From: Pseudomonas cavernae
GTDB taxonomy: Bacteria; Pseudomonadota; Gammaproteobacteria; Pseudomonadales; Pseudomonadaceae
Length of the DNA stretch: 64,000 nt
Assembly: GCF_003595175.1 (NCBI RefSeq)
Contig: NZ_CP032419.1
Coordinates: 2,046,001-2,110,000 of the forward strand
Reading direction: 5' to 3'
Shown: positions 30,112 to 38,080 of the stretch, piece after piece
Layout of the letters: each line of letters begins with the position of its first letter
How positions within the stretch are numbered: position 1 is the stretch's first letter
Notes under the pieces: model-generated
Told to the model about the DNA's origin: nothing
The model's database searches: none
What the model saw: only the letters and a program-made list of their open reading frames with translations
Program-made: the position numbers and the translations under genes

Positions 30112-31094
30112 ACCAGCTCCCCTCCGAGTACATCCTGGCGTTCCTCGGCATGGTCTTCGTCGCCGTATTCCTGCTCAGCCAGGGCGTGGTGGTGCCGGTG
30201 TTCGGCGAGGCGGGCAAGACGCGCAAGCGTATCCGCGCGCGCCTGAGTGTGCTGGAGCATGCCGCCCAGTTGCCGAACATGCAGACGGTGCTGCGACAGA
30301 AGTACCTCACGCGCCTGTCGCCGCTGGAGGCCAGTCTGGAGCAGTGGCCCTTGATGGAGGCCCTGGCCACGATGATCGAGCAGGCCGGCCACGAGTACCG
30401 GGCCTATCGCGTGCTGATGCTCAGTCTGGCGCTGGCGCTATGGGCCGGTGTCGGACTGTGGCTGCTGGTGCCGCTCTGGTGGGCGGCTTTGGGGCTGGCA
30501 GCGCTGGTGTTCTGGGTGCCGATCCTGAAAATCGCCAGCGATCGCAGCAAGCGTTTCGCCGCCTTCGAAGAAGGCTTGCCGGATGCCCTGGACGCCATGT
30601 GCCGCGCCTTGCGCGCCGGCCACCCGTTCAACGAGACCCTGCGCCTGGTGGCCGACGAGCACAAGGGGCCGGTGGCCCATGAGTTCGGCCTGACCTTCGC
30701 CGACATCAACTACGGCAACGATGTGCGCCGGGCCATGCTCGGCCTGCTGGAGCGCATGCCGAGCATGACGGTGATGATGCTGGTGACCTCGATCCTCATT
30801 CACCGCGAGACCGGCGGCAATCTGACCGAGGTGCTGGAGCGTCTGAGCAGCCTGATCCGCGGACGCTTCCGCTTCCAGCGCAAGGTCAAGACGCTGTCCG
30901 CGGAGGGGCGGATGTCGGCCTGGGTGCTGATCTCGGTGCCCTTCGTGCTGGCCGCGGCAATCATGCTGACGACTCCGGAGTACATGCCGGTGCTGATCAA
31001 GGAGCCACTCGGGCAGAAGCTGGTCATGGCGGCGTTCGGCGCCATGCTGGTGGGCATCGTGTGGATTCGCAAAGTCATCCGTATTCAGGTGTAG
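30108..31094 (+). CDS. tadB: Tad inner-membrane platform protein TadB
   Basis: 328 residues from ATG 30108, which overlaps the tadA stop (ATGA). Type II secretion F-domain protein: N-terminal membrane segment (about 8-30), pairs of segments near 103-145 and 275-325, and the F-domain (about 155-280) with [47 protein letters not shown] and [15 protein letters not shown]. It forms the inner-membrane platform with TadC. An earlier ATG (30087) lies inside tadA and is rejected. Confidence 0.94.
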   Translation: MNQLPSEYILAFLGMVFVAVFLLSQGVVVPVFGEAGKTRKRIRARLSVLEHAAQLPNMQTVLRQKYLTRLSPLEASLEQWPLMEALATMIEQAGHEYRAYRVLMLSLALALWAGVGLWLLVPLWWAALGLAALVFWVPILKIASDRSKRFAAFEEGLPDALDAMCRALRAGHPFNETLRLVADEHKGPVAHEFGLTFADINYGNDVRRAMLGLLERMPSMTVMMLVTSILIHRETGGNLTEVLERLSSLIRGRFRFQRKVKTLSAEGRMSAWVLISVPFVLAAAIMLTTPEYMPVLIKEPLGQKLVMAAFGAMLVGIVWIRKVIRIQV

Positions 31095-31123
31095 GCGTTA
31101 CCCCTAGAGGGAAGGAGTTGGAC

Positions 31124-32092
31124 ATGGACTACCTGTTGGCTCTGATCAAAGGCGCAGTGGGCAACGAACAACTGGCGCGCCTGCTGTTTCTCGGCGCCAT
31201 CGGCCTGAGCGCGGCGCTCGCCGTGGTCACCGTGGCACTGTTGGTGATGGGCTTGCAGGACCCGGTGCAGCGCCGGCTGGCGCTGATCAAGCGCGGTCAT
31301 GGCGACTTGTCCGGGGATCAGCGGGCTCCCGGCAATCTGCAACTGCTGCTGGAACAGGTGGGCCAGCGCTTTGCCAAGGAAGACCGCAGCCAGGTTTCCG
31401 CCACCCGTACCCTGTTGATGCACGCCGGCTACCGTTCGGCCTCGGCCGTGCAGCTGTACTGGGCCATCCGTCTGGTACTGCCGCTGACGCTGCTGGGCTT
31501 GGCGCTGCTGGTGCTGCCCTTGCTGCCGAAGCTCTCGCTAACCTTGGCTCTGTTGCTGGCGGCCGGGGCTGCCGGCGTCGGCTGGCTGGCGCCGGCGATC
31601 TATGTGGAGAAGCGCAAGGCCGCGCGGATCAACCGGCTGCGCGCGGCCTTTCCCGATGCTTTGGACCTGATGGTGGTGTGCGTGGAGTCGGGGCTGGCCT
31701 TGCCCCAGGCCATCGAACGGGTCGCTGACGAGATGGCGGTCAGCCAGGTGGAACTGGCCGAGGAACTGGCGCTGGTGAATGTAGAAATCCGCGCCGGCAT
31801 CCCCAGCGCCCAAGCGCTTAAGGGGTTGGCCCTGCGCACCGGGCTGGATGATGTGCAGGGCCTGGTCAGCCTGCTGGCGCAGAGCATCCGCTTCGGCACC
31901 AGCATCGCCGATACCTTGCGCATCTACGCCGAGGAGTTTCGCGATCGACGCACCCAGGCCGCCGAGGAGCAGGCCGCGAAAGTTGGTACCAAACTGGTGT
32001 TTCCGCTGATCTTCTGCCTGTGGCCAAGCTTTTTTCTGGTGGCCATCGGGCCGGCGATCATTGGTGTCTTCAAAGCATTCGGGAAGCTATGA
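31124..32092 (+). CDS. tadC: Tad inner-membrane platform protein TadC
   Basis: 322 residues from ATG 31124 with GAAGGAG 7 bases ahead. F-domain protein with membrane segments near 17-42, 110-150 and 285-320. The F-domain includes RLRAAFPDALDLMVVCVESGLALPQAIERVADEM and SLLAQSIRFGTSIADTLRIYAEEFRDRRTQAAEEQAAK. Partner of TadB in the platform. A frame starting inside tadB is rejected on the ribosome site and spacing. Confidence 0.94.
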   Translation: MDYLLALIKGAVGNEQLARLLFLGAIGLSAALAVVTVALLVMGLQDPVQRRLALIKRGHGDLSGDQRAPGNLQLLLEQVGQRFAKEDRSQVSATRTLLMHAGYRSASAVQLYWAIRLVLPLTLLGLALLVLPLLPKLSLTLALLLAAGAAGVGWLAPAIYVEKRKAARINRLRAAFPDALDLMVVCVESGLALPQAIERVADEMAVSQVELAEELALVNVEIRAGIPSAQALKGLALRTGLDDVQGLVSLLAQSIRFGTSIADTLRIYAEEFRDRRTQAAEEQAAKVGTKLVFPLIFCLWPSFFLVAIGPAIIGVFKAFGKL

Positions 32093-32093
32093 C

Positions 32094-33140
32094 ATGAACA
32101 GGAAAATGCTGCTGTTGGCTGTGATGGCCGTGCTGTCGGGATGTCAGACCACTGGTTCGGAGCAGGCCAGTGCGTTTCGCTCGGTCTACACCGGCGACAA
32201 CTCGGTGCTCTATCAGGTGCAGAAACAGATCGACTCGCCGACCCAGGCCATGCAGCTGGCGGCCAGGGCCTACCAGAGCGGCAATCTCGATCTGGCGCTG
32301 TTCCAGTACCTGCGGGCCATCGAACTGGACCCGAAGCGCTACGGGGCCCTGGTTTGGGTCGGGCGCATCCACCGTGAGCGGGGCAATACCCAGCTCGCCG
32401 AGATGGCGTTCAACGATGTGCTGACGAGCGATCCGGACAATCTCGATGCCCTGACCGAGCTGGGCCTGCTGTATCTCGCTGCGCGCAATCATGAAAAGGC
32501 CCAAGAGCTGCTTGGCAAGGCCGTCGCCATTGACCAGCGACGGCTTGGCCATGGCGAGGGCGACAGCCCGCCCGATCTCGCGGCGCTACAGGTGGACGGC
32601 CAGTCGCCACTGAAGGTGTACAACGGCCTCGGCGTATTGGCCGACCTGCGCAACGACTTCACCCAGGCCGAGGCCTACTACCGCTTGGCCATGCAAATCG
32701 AGCCGCGCTCGGCGCTGGTGCAGAACAGTCAGGGCTATTCCTATTACCTGGCCGGCTCATGGCCGGAGGCTGAGCGTATGTATCAGCGGGGGATCGGCTA
32801 CGACCCTTCCTACCATCCGCTGTGGCGCAACTATGGATTGTTGCTGGCGCGCATGGGCCGCTATGAGGAGGCCGTCTCCGCGTTCGAGCAGATCGAGAAG
32901 CGGGCCGAGGCCAGCAATGATGTGGGTTATGTCTGTCTGGTGGAAGGCAAGCTGGATGAGGCCGAGCAGTTCTTTCGCAGCGCTATCGAGCAGTCGCCGG
33001 CGCATTACGCCACGGCGTGGGACAACCTGAAGCGGGTCGAGCAGGTCAGGCGGATTCGCCAACTGGGCGCCAATCAGGCGCCGGACAAGCCCGCCTCGGC
33101 CATTCTGGGTGTGGAGGTAACAGCGGCAGCGACGCCCTGA
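32094..33140 (+). CDS. tadD: TPR lipoprotein TadD
   Basis: 348-residue lipoprotein. Signal MNRKMLLLAVMAVLSGC with acylation at Cys17. Tetratricopeptide-like helical repeats run from about 60 to 320 (AARAYQSGNLDLALFQYLRAIELDPKRYGALVWVGRI, LAEMAFNDVLTSDPDNLDALTELGLLYL, QAEAYYRLAMQIEPRSALVQNSQGYSYYLAG, EAVSAFEQIEKRAEA). TadD-type proteins support secretin formation or pilus assembly (family knowledge). One base after the tadC stop; last gene of the tad operon. Confidence 0.9.
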   Translation: MNRKMLLLAVMAVLSGCQTTGSEQASAFRSVYTGDNSVLYQVQKQIDSPTQAMQLAARAYQSGNLDLALFQYLRAIELDPKRYGALVWVGRIHRERGNTQLAEMAFNDVLTSDPDNLDALTELGLLYLAARNHEKAQELLGKAVAIDQRRLGHGEGDSPPDLAALQVDGQSPLKVYNGLGVLADLRNDFTQAEAYYRLAMQIEPRSALVQNSQGYSYYLAGSWPEAERMYQRGIGYDPSYHPLWRNYGLLLARMGRYEEAVSAFEQIEKRAEASNDVGYVCLVEGKLDEAEQFFRSAIEQSPAHYATAWDNLKRVEQVRRIRQLGANQAPDKPASAILGVEVTAAATP

Positions 33141-33481
33141 GGCGCAAGGCAGAGAGGCCGCTTTTGCCCCTATCCCCCTGCTTCATAAAAGAAAGGCGGG
33201 AGAGGGCTGGGGAGAGGGCTGGTTGGCGAAACCCTCTCCACAAGTGGAAGAGGGGAGTTACCGAGATCGTGAGCAGGCTCTTAGAACCTGTCTCGGATCT
33301 GCTGCGCGTCGGCCAAACGGCGTTAAAAACGGCTTCGGAATGCTCATTTACAACTCGTAAACTCCGCTTCCTCAGCCGTTTGACTCGCTACGCTCGCCCT
33401 GCGGGCCAGCCTTCGGCTGTTACTCCGCTACGCTACGTTGCGCCTTGTTTGATTCTAGCTCGCGAGATCCGAAACAGATTC
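33141..33481. other. Repeat-filled gap between tadD and HU
   Basis: 341 bases with no supported gene. It contains a pyrimidine/purine-rich CCCTCTCC-type hairpin at about 33160-33258 and the MITE-like element 33280-33485. The latter's right end overlaps the HU stop codon. Confidence 0.7.
33160..33258. repeat. R3-type CCCTCTCC repeat
   Basis: Purine-rich GGCGGGAGAGGGCTGGGGAG and pyrimidine-rich CCCTCTCCACAAG with GTGGAAGAGGGGAG form opposed arms. It resembles the segments at 43943 and 47417, a common pseudomonad intergenic repeat type. Confidence 0.5.
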
Positions 33482-33485
33482 TTAG
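33280..33485. mobile_element. MITE-like element, about 206 bp
   Basis: The ends are inverted repeats of about 21 bases: left CTTAGAACCTGTCTCGGATCT (33280-33300); the right end 33465-33485 reads, reverse-complemented, CTAAGAATCTGTTTCGGATCT, 18 of 21 identical. The interior has smaller palindromes (AACGGC/GCCGTT, CAGCCTTCGGCTG) and no coding frame. I recall very similar sequence as a dispersed repeat in pseudomonads. The right end contains the TAA stop of the HU gene. Confidence 0.7.
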
Positions 33486-33760
33486 TTGACTGCGTCGGTC
33501 AGCGCCTTGGCCGGCACGTATTTCACCACCCGCTTGGCAGCGATCTCGATGCTCTTGCCAGTCTGCGGATTGCGGCCGGTACGGGCCGGGCGCTCGGCGA
33601 CCTTCAGCTTGCCGATACCCGGCAGGGTGATTTCTTCATGATTTTCCAGGGCATCGCTGACGATTTCGCTCAACTGATCCAGCACTGCGCGTACGGAGGC
33701 TTTGGTCGCTTCGGTCGCCTCGGCGATATCGGTGATCAGCTGGTCTTTGGTCATTGCCAT
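33482..33760 (-). CDS. HU-family DNA-binding protein
   Basis: 92-residue histone-like protein that bends DNA and organises the nucleoid. The full HU fold is visible: MAMTKDQLITDIAEATEATKA, GIGKLKV near 48-54, RPARTGRNPQTGKSIEIAAKRVVKY for the DNA-binding arms (about 58-80), ending KALTDAVN. Arm prolines and RNPQTG are conserved. A second HU-like paralogue besides HupB is usual in pseudomonads. The start ATG 33760 lies in ATGGCAATGACC; the next ATG two codons later is an alternative. Its stop codon falls inside the MITE terminal repeat. Confidence 0.93.
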   Translation of the reverse strand: MAMTKDQLITDIAEATEATKASVRAVLDQLSEIVSDALENHEEITLPGIGKLKVAERPARTGRNPQTGKSIEIAAKRVVKYVPAKALTDAVN

Positions 33761-33900
33761 GATGGTGCTCCATTGGATGAGTGTTCGTTTGTCTGGCGCT
33801 TGTGCGGCGCCTGTAAAGGCCGGCACGCTAGCATAAAAAGATGGCGCTAGCTGCCCGACCCGCTCTGCGCCGGGCGTTTTAACCGGTTTGTGTCACAGGT

Positions 33901-34134
33901 TCAGGTTTCGGCATTCCACGCCGAAACCACGAAGCGTAGCTGACCTTTGACGCCCGGCTTGGTTCCGCTGTCGAGCGGCACTTTCACTTCCACCTTGCCG
34001 TTCTTCAGCGCCTTGCTGTCCAGCAATTCGCGGGCCTGGCTGACGCCCTGATTCTGCCAGGCGAAGGTGAAGCGCCTGTCCCTCCGCGAGCCGGCACTAT
34101 TGCAGCACTGTCTGACTTGGCTACACAGCGGCAT
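33901..34134 (-). pseudogene. Probable 3' remnant of an unidentified gene
   Basis: A 77-codon frame whose last about 55 residues look protein-like and compact (RFTFAWQNQGVSQARELLDSKALKNGKVEVKVPLDSGTKPGVKGQLRFVVSAWNAET). Its first about 20 residues (MPLCSQVRQCCNSAGSRR) look like random sequence. There is no ribosome site or signal peptide. This suggests the end of a longer gene lost upstream, perhaps by the rearrangements around this repeat-rich gap. I do not recognise the family. Confidence 0.35.
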
Positions 34135-34269
34135 ATTGCTATGTCAGCGGCCTCCCGATATGACGGCAAGTGCTTGTCGTGGATGCGATTTTTAATCGCC
34201 GCTAGGCGGTTGTAAGTTGCCGATAAGCCGGTACAATGGCGCGGCTCGCCGCCAGGCGGGCAGCGTTAT

Positions 34270-34380
34270 GGTGGCCCCTTCGGTCCCCCCGCAACGATCA
34301 GCCGTGAACCCGGTCAGGCCTGGAAGGGAGCAGCCGCAGCGGTGACATTGTGTGCCGGGGTGTGGCTGAAGGGGTTGCCT
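34270..34380 (+). ncRNA. ffs: 4.5S RNA (signal recognition particle RNA)
   Basis: Scaffold RNA of the bacterial SRP, binding Ffh for membrane protein targeting. The diagnostic core is present: CCGGTCAGGCCTGGAAGGGA and GCAGCCGCAGCGG, then TGTGCCGGGGTG; outer arms GGTGGCCCCTT and AAGGGGTTGCCTCC pair. Position just upstream of dnaX matches other pseudomonads. Ends are estimated from the base-paired arms. An intrinsic terminator follows at 34390. Confidence 0.93.
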
Positions 34381-34389
34381 CCAATATCT

Positions 34390-34418
34390 AAGTCTTTAAT
34401 TCTAAAAGACTTTTCTCG
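34390..34418 (+). terminator. Intrinsic terminator after ffs
   Basis: AAGTCTTT (34390-34397), a 7-base loop and AAAGACTT (34405-34412) give a perfect 8-bp stem followed by TTTCTC. Position immediately downstream of the SRP RNA fits. Confidence 0.7.
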
Positions 34419-34795
34419 CCAAAAATCGAAGAGTGGAACAGCGTTTAGGTACACCGAAGTGGTGCATCACGCTGGGCATTCTAGCCACTGTTACTCTCTC
34501 TCTCTCTCCAAGGTCATCGCTACGTGCCTTCTCTCTGTGGGCTCATGGTGGCTCTACTCCCGCATTTAGGACGCAATAAGCGTGCTATCAGCCAGGAGGA
34601 GTGATGGCCAATTCACCGTACACATCTGATGCTCTTTACCATTTCGTTGGTCGGGGATCACTGGATGACCGGTATCCTCGGCAAGCTGCAGGTCCTCTTC
34701 GTGTACGCAGTGTGGGTGCGTGCATGGCGGGTGCAATTTACCCCTTGCTCCGCTAGGATTAGCCCACTTCCGCTTCCCAGTCGTGACGGTTTTCA
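34419..34795. other. Anomalous low-GC gap between ffs and dnaX
   Basis: Apart from the short frame at 34604 no gene is supported. Composition is clearly lower in GC than the flanks, and a TC dinucleotide run (about 34494-34509) is present. The dnaX ribosome site region precedes ATG 34796. The segment looks like foreign DNA that has decayed after insertion. Confidence 0.5.
34604..34756 (+). pseudogene. Short remnant resembling an abortive-infection gene start
   Basis: A 50-codon frame with an excellent AGGAGG 5 bases ahead: MANSPYTSDALYHFVGRG, then a basic, unconvincing tail ending at TAG 34754. The opening S-D-x-L-x-H-F-V-G-R is what I recall from AbiGi-type abortive infection proteins, which are several hundred residues long; after about residue 24 similarity is lost, as after a frameshift or truncation. 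With the low GC around it, a decayed defence gene start is the best reading. Confidence is low because the match is from memory and short. Confidence 0.35.
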
Positions 34796-36865
34796 ATGAG
34801 TTATCAGGTTCTTGCACGTAAGTGGCGCCCGCGCTCGTTTCGCGAAATGGTCGGCCAGACCCATGTGCTCAAGGCCCTGATCAACGCCCTCGACAGCCAG
34901 CGCCTGCACCACGCCTATCTGTTCACCGGCACCCGCGGGGTGGGCAAGACCACCATTGCGCGGATCATCGCCAAGTGCCTGAACTGCGAAACTGGCATCA
35001 GCTCGACGCCTTGCGGCGTCTGTTCGGTGTGCCGGGAGATCGATGAGGGGCGCTTCGTCGACCTGATCGAAGTCGACGCCGCCAGCCGTACCAAGGTCGA
35101 GGACACCCGCGAACTGCTCGACAACGTGCAGTACGCCCCGAGCCGCGGGCGTTACAAGGTCTACCTGATCGACGAAGTGCACATGCTCTCCACGCACTCG
35201 TTCAACGCGCTGCTCAAGACCCTCGAAGAGCCGCCGCCGCACGTCAAATTCCTCCTTGCCACCACCGATCCGCAGAAGCTGCCGGTCACCATCCTCTCGC
35301 GCTGCCTGCAGTTCTCGCTGAAGAACATGCCGCCGGAGCGGGTGGTCGAGCACCTGACCCATGTGCTGACTGCCGAGCATGTGCCGTTCGAGGAGGATGC
35401 CCTCTGGCTGCTCGGCCGCGCGGCCGACGGTTCGATGCGCGATGCCATGAGCCTGACCGACCAGGCCATCGCCTTCGGCGAAGGCAAGGTGCTGGCCGCC
35501 GACGTGCGCGCCATGCTCGGCAGCCTCGATCACGGCCAGGTGTATGGCGTGCTGCACGCGCTGCTGGAAGGTGACGCCCGTGCCTTGCTCGAGGCGGTAC
35601 GCCAGTTGGCCGAGCAAGGCCCGGACTGGAGCGGCGTGCTGGCGGAAATGCTCAACGTGCTGCACCGCGTGGCTGTTGCCCAGGCGTTGCCGGAGGCGAT
35701 CGATAACGGCCAGGGCGACCGCGATCGCGTGCTGGCCCTGGCCCAGGCGCTGCCGGCCGAGGATGTGCAGTTCTACTATCAGATGGGCCTGATCGGTCGC
35801 CGCGACCTGCCGCTGGCCCCCGACCCGCGCGGCGGCTTCGAGATGGTCCTGCTGCGCATGCTGGCCTTCCGTCCGGCGGACACGGACGACGCGCCGAGGG
35901 TGGCGCTAAAGCCGCTAGGGATTAGCCAGGCCACTGCTGATCCCCGTCCCAACCCAGTGGCCGGCGCCGCTATGGCGGCGCCGGCTATTGCCGCCATTGC
36001 AGTGGCCTCGACCCACGCGCCAGTACCGGTTGGCGAAGCCGCCACGATGGTGGTCGCTGCCACGCCTGAGCCCGTAGCCGTTGCCGTGCCCACAGTGGTG
36101 CCACGCGAAGTGGCGCCTGAGCTAGAGCCTGTTGCCGTCGCCCTGGTCGTAGAGCCGCCGGTAGCGCCGGCAGCAGCGCCTGCCGTGGTCGACCTGCCGT
36201 GGGAAGAGCCAAAAGCCGCTGAGCCGCCGGTCGCCGAGGCAGTCGCAGTAGTAGCCGAGTCCGAGCCCGCAGTCGTGGTCCAGGCGCCAACCCCGATCGC
36301 GGCACCGACCCCGGTGGCGATTGCCGACAGTGACGACGATGATGAGCCGCCGCTAGCCGATGACGACTATTACGAAGTGGACAGCGAGACGGCCTACCTG
36401 GATGTCATGCCCGGTCTGGGCGAGCCTGAGGCCGCCGCCGAGTCCGAGCCGCTGCCCGCCGCGCAGCCGGCCACTGGCCTGGCCGCCGAATGGCTGGACC
36501 TGTTCCCGCGCCTGGGTATCAGCGGCCTGACCGGCAGCATCGCCGCCAACTGCTCGCTGGTCGCCGTCGACGGCGATACCTGGCATCTGCACCTGGACCC
36601 GGCGCAAAGTGCGTTGTTCAATGCCACTCAAGAACGTCGCCTGAACGAGGCGCTGAACCAATATCACGGCCGCGAGCTCAAGCTGGCGATCGAGCTGCGC
36701 AAGCCCGAGCAGGAAACCCCGGCCCAAGCCGCCGCCCGCAAGCGTGCCGAGCGCCAGCGCAATGCGGTGGCTTCGATCCATAACGATCCGCTGGTGCAGC
36801 AAATGATCCAACAGTTCGCTGCGGTGATCCGCGAAGACAGCATCGAACCTGTTGAGACCCCCTAA
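34796..36865 (+). CDS. dnaX: DNA polymerase III subunits tau/gamma
   Basis: Clamp-loader subunit (689 residues). AAA+ core: Walker A GTRGVGKTT near 45-53, zinc module C64, C73, C76, C79, Walker B YLIDEVHMLS near 124-133, sensor 1 LLATTDPQKLPVTILSRC near 155-172. The clamp-loader core ends near 365. A long Ala/Pro/Val-rich low-complexity linker (about 380-545, rich in VAVAV, PVAPAAAPA and a DDDDEPPLADDDYYEVD acidic patch) joins it to the tau-specific domain (about 560-689; AAEWLDLFPRLGISGLTGSIAANCSLV) that binds polymerase and helicase. The start ATG 34796 is assigned by homology with MSYQVLARKWRP. Confidence 0.97.
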   Translation: MSYQVLARKWRPRSFREMVGQTHVLKALINALDSQRLHHAYLFTGTRGVGKTTIARIIAKCLNCETGISSTPCGVCSVCREIDEGRFVDLIEVDAASRTKVEDTRELLDNVQYAPSRGRYKVYLIDEVHMLSTHSFNALLKTLEEPPPHVKFLLATTDPQKLPVTILSRCLQFSLKNMPPERVVEHLTHVLTAEHVPFEEDALWLLGRAADGSMRDAMSLTDQAIAFGEGKVLAADVRAMLGSLDHGQVYGVLHALLEGDARALLEAVRQLAEQGPDWSGVLAEMLNVLHRVAVAQALPEAIDNGQGDRDRVLALAQALPAEDVQFYYQMGLIGRRDLPLAPDPRGGFEMVLLRMLAFRPADTDDAPRVALKPLGISQATADPRPNPVAGAAMAAPAIAAIAVASTHAPVPVGEAATMVVAATPEPVAVAVPTVVPREVAPELEPVAVALVVEPPVAPAAAPAVVDLPWEEPKAAEPPVAEAVAVVAESEPAVVVQAPTPIAAPTPVAIADSDDDDEPPLADDDYYEVDSETAYLDVMPGLGEPEAAAESEPLPAAQPATGLAAEWLDLFPRLGISGLTGSIAANCSLVAVDGDTWHLHLDPAQSALFNATQERRLNEALNQYHGRELKLAIELRKPEQETPAQAAARKRAERQRNAVASIHNDPLVQQMIQQFAAVIREDSIEPVETP

Positions 36866-36889
36866 CCTAGAAATCCGAGGTAACTCCCC

Positions 36890-37216
36890 ATGATGAAAGG
36901 TGGCATGGCAGGCCTGATGAAGCAGGCCCAGCAGATGCAGGAAAAGATGCAGAAGATGCAGGAAGAGCTGGCCAACGCCGAAGTCACCGGCCAGTCGGGC
37001 GCCGGTCTGGTCAGCGTGGTGATGAACGGCCGGCACGACGTCAAGCGCGTCAGCCTGGACGACAGCCTGATGCAGGAAGACAAGGAAATCCTCGAAGACC
37101 TGATCGCCGCGGCGGTGAACGACGCGGTGCGCAAGATCGAGGCGAACAGTCAGGACAAGATGTCCGGCATGACTGCGGGGATGCAGCTGCCGCCTGGCTT
37201 CAAGCTGCCCTTCTAA
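36890..37216 (+). CDS. ybaB: Nucleoid-associated protein YbaB/EbfC
   Basis: 108-residue small DNA-binding protein forming tweezer-like dimers. The N-terminus is Met/Gln-rich coiled coil ([32 protein letters not shown]), then [23 protein letters not shown] and [31 protein letters not shown]. Conserved dnaX-ybaB-recR order. ATG 36890 follows CCGAGGTAA. It starts 24 bases after dnaX, so the genes are probably cotranscribed. Confidence 0.95.
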   Translation: MMKGGMAGLMKQAQQMQEKMQKMQEELANAEVTGQSGAGLVSVVMNGRHDVKRVSLDDSLMQEDKEILEDLIAAAVNDAVRKIEANSQDKMSGMTAGMQLPPGFKLPF

Positions 37217-37236
37217 GAACAGCCCAGACCGCAGCC

Positions 37237-37321
37237 GTAGGATGGGTTGAGCAACGCGATACCCGTCTTTCGCGCCCTGAGCCACTGCTCGCTGGGTATC
37301 GCTACGCTCAACCCAGCCTAC
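37237..37321. repeat. Dispersed inverted repeat R1, copy 4
   Basis: Left arm from 37237 (GTAGGATGGGTTGAGCAACG), right arm 37291-37321 ending CAACCCAGCCTAC. It lies between ybaB and recR in an otherwise conserved operon. Confidence 0.85.
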
Positions 37322-37373
37322 GGAATGGCCTGAACGGCCCGTCCGCAGCCCCCGTATTCTTTGAGTGTCCGCC

Positions 37374-37973
37374 ATGAGCTTCAGTCCGCTGATTCGCCAC
37401 CTGATCGACTCCCTGCGCATCCTGCCGGGGGTAGGGCAGAAGACCGCCCAGCGCATGGCCCTGCACTTGCTCGAGCGTGATCGCAGTGGCGCCCTGCGCC
37501 TGGCCCAGGCGCTGACTCAGGCGATGGAGGGCGTCGGTCATTGCAAGACCTGCCGGACCCTGAGCGAGGATGAGCTGTGCCCGCAGTGCAGCGACCCGCG
37601 TCGCGACGACAGCCTGTTGTGCATCGTCGAAGGGCCGATGGATGTGCATGCGGTGGAGCAGACCGGCTATCGTGGCCGCTACTTCGTGCTCAAGGGCCAC
37701 CTCTCGCCGCTGGACGGCCTGGGCCCGGAAGCCATTGGCATTCCCGAGCTGCTGACACGGGTCGAGGCGGGCAGCTTCAGCGAGGTGATCCTCGCCACCA
37801 ACCCCACGGTGGAGGGCGAGGCGACAGCCCACTACATCGCCCAGATGCTGGCCAACAAGGGCTTGATCACCTCGCGCATCGCCCATGGCATGCCGCTGGG
37901 CGGCGAGCTGGAGCTGGTCGATGGCGGCACCCTGGCCCATGCCTTGGCGGGGCGGCGACCGATCAGCCTCTGA
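37374..37973 (+). CDS. recR: Recombination mediator RecR
   Basis: 199 residues from ATG 37374 ([12 protein letters not shown]). RecR works with RecF/RecO to load RecA at gaps. HhH region near 15-30 ([17 protein letters not shown]), Cys4 zinc finger C57, C60, C69, C72, then the Toprim domain (about 80-175; [35 protein letters not shown]). The in-frame GTG at 37365 would add 3 residues; the ATG start fits the family length of about 198-201 residues. It is third after dnaX-ybaB, but separated from ybaB by the R1 repeat. Confidence 0.96.
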   Translation: MSFSPLIRHLIDSLRILPGVGQKTAQRMALHLLERDRSGALRLAQALTQAMEGVGHCKTCRTLSEDELCPQCSDPRRDDSLLCIVEGPMDVHAVEQTGYRGRYFVLKGHLSPLDGLGPEAIGIPELLTRVEAGSFSEVILATNPTVEGEATAHYIAQMLANKGLITSRIAHGMPLGGELELVDGGTLAHALAGRRPISL

Positions 37974-38080
37974 TTCATTTGCCGCGCTCGGCCATAACGC
38001 TGGCGGAGTTGGCCAAAGTCTCACCTTGAAAACCAAGCAAGCGCTCGGTAAGGTCGAATAAACCTCACCGGGAGCTGCGC

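Noticed and set aside
34494..34509. TC dinucleotide run as a possible phase-variable repeat
   Set aside because: It is short, not inside a supported gene, and no promoter spacing depends on it as far as can be seen.
34342..34569. 75-codon plus frame at the 3' end of ffs
   Set aside because: It begins inside the SRP RNA and crosses its terminator; no ribosome site.
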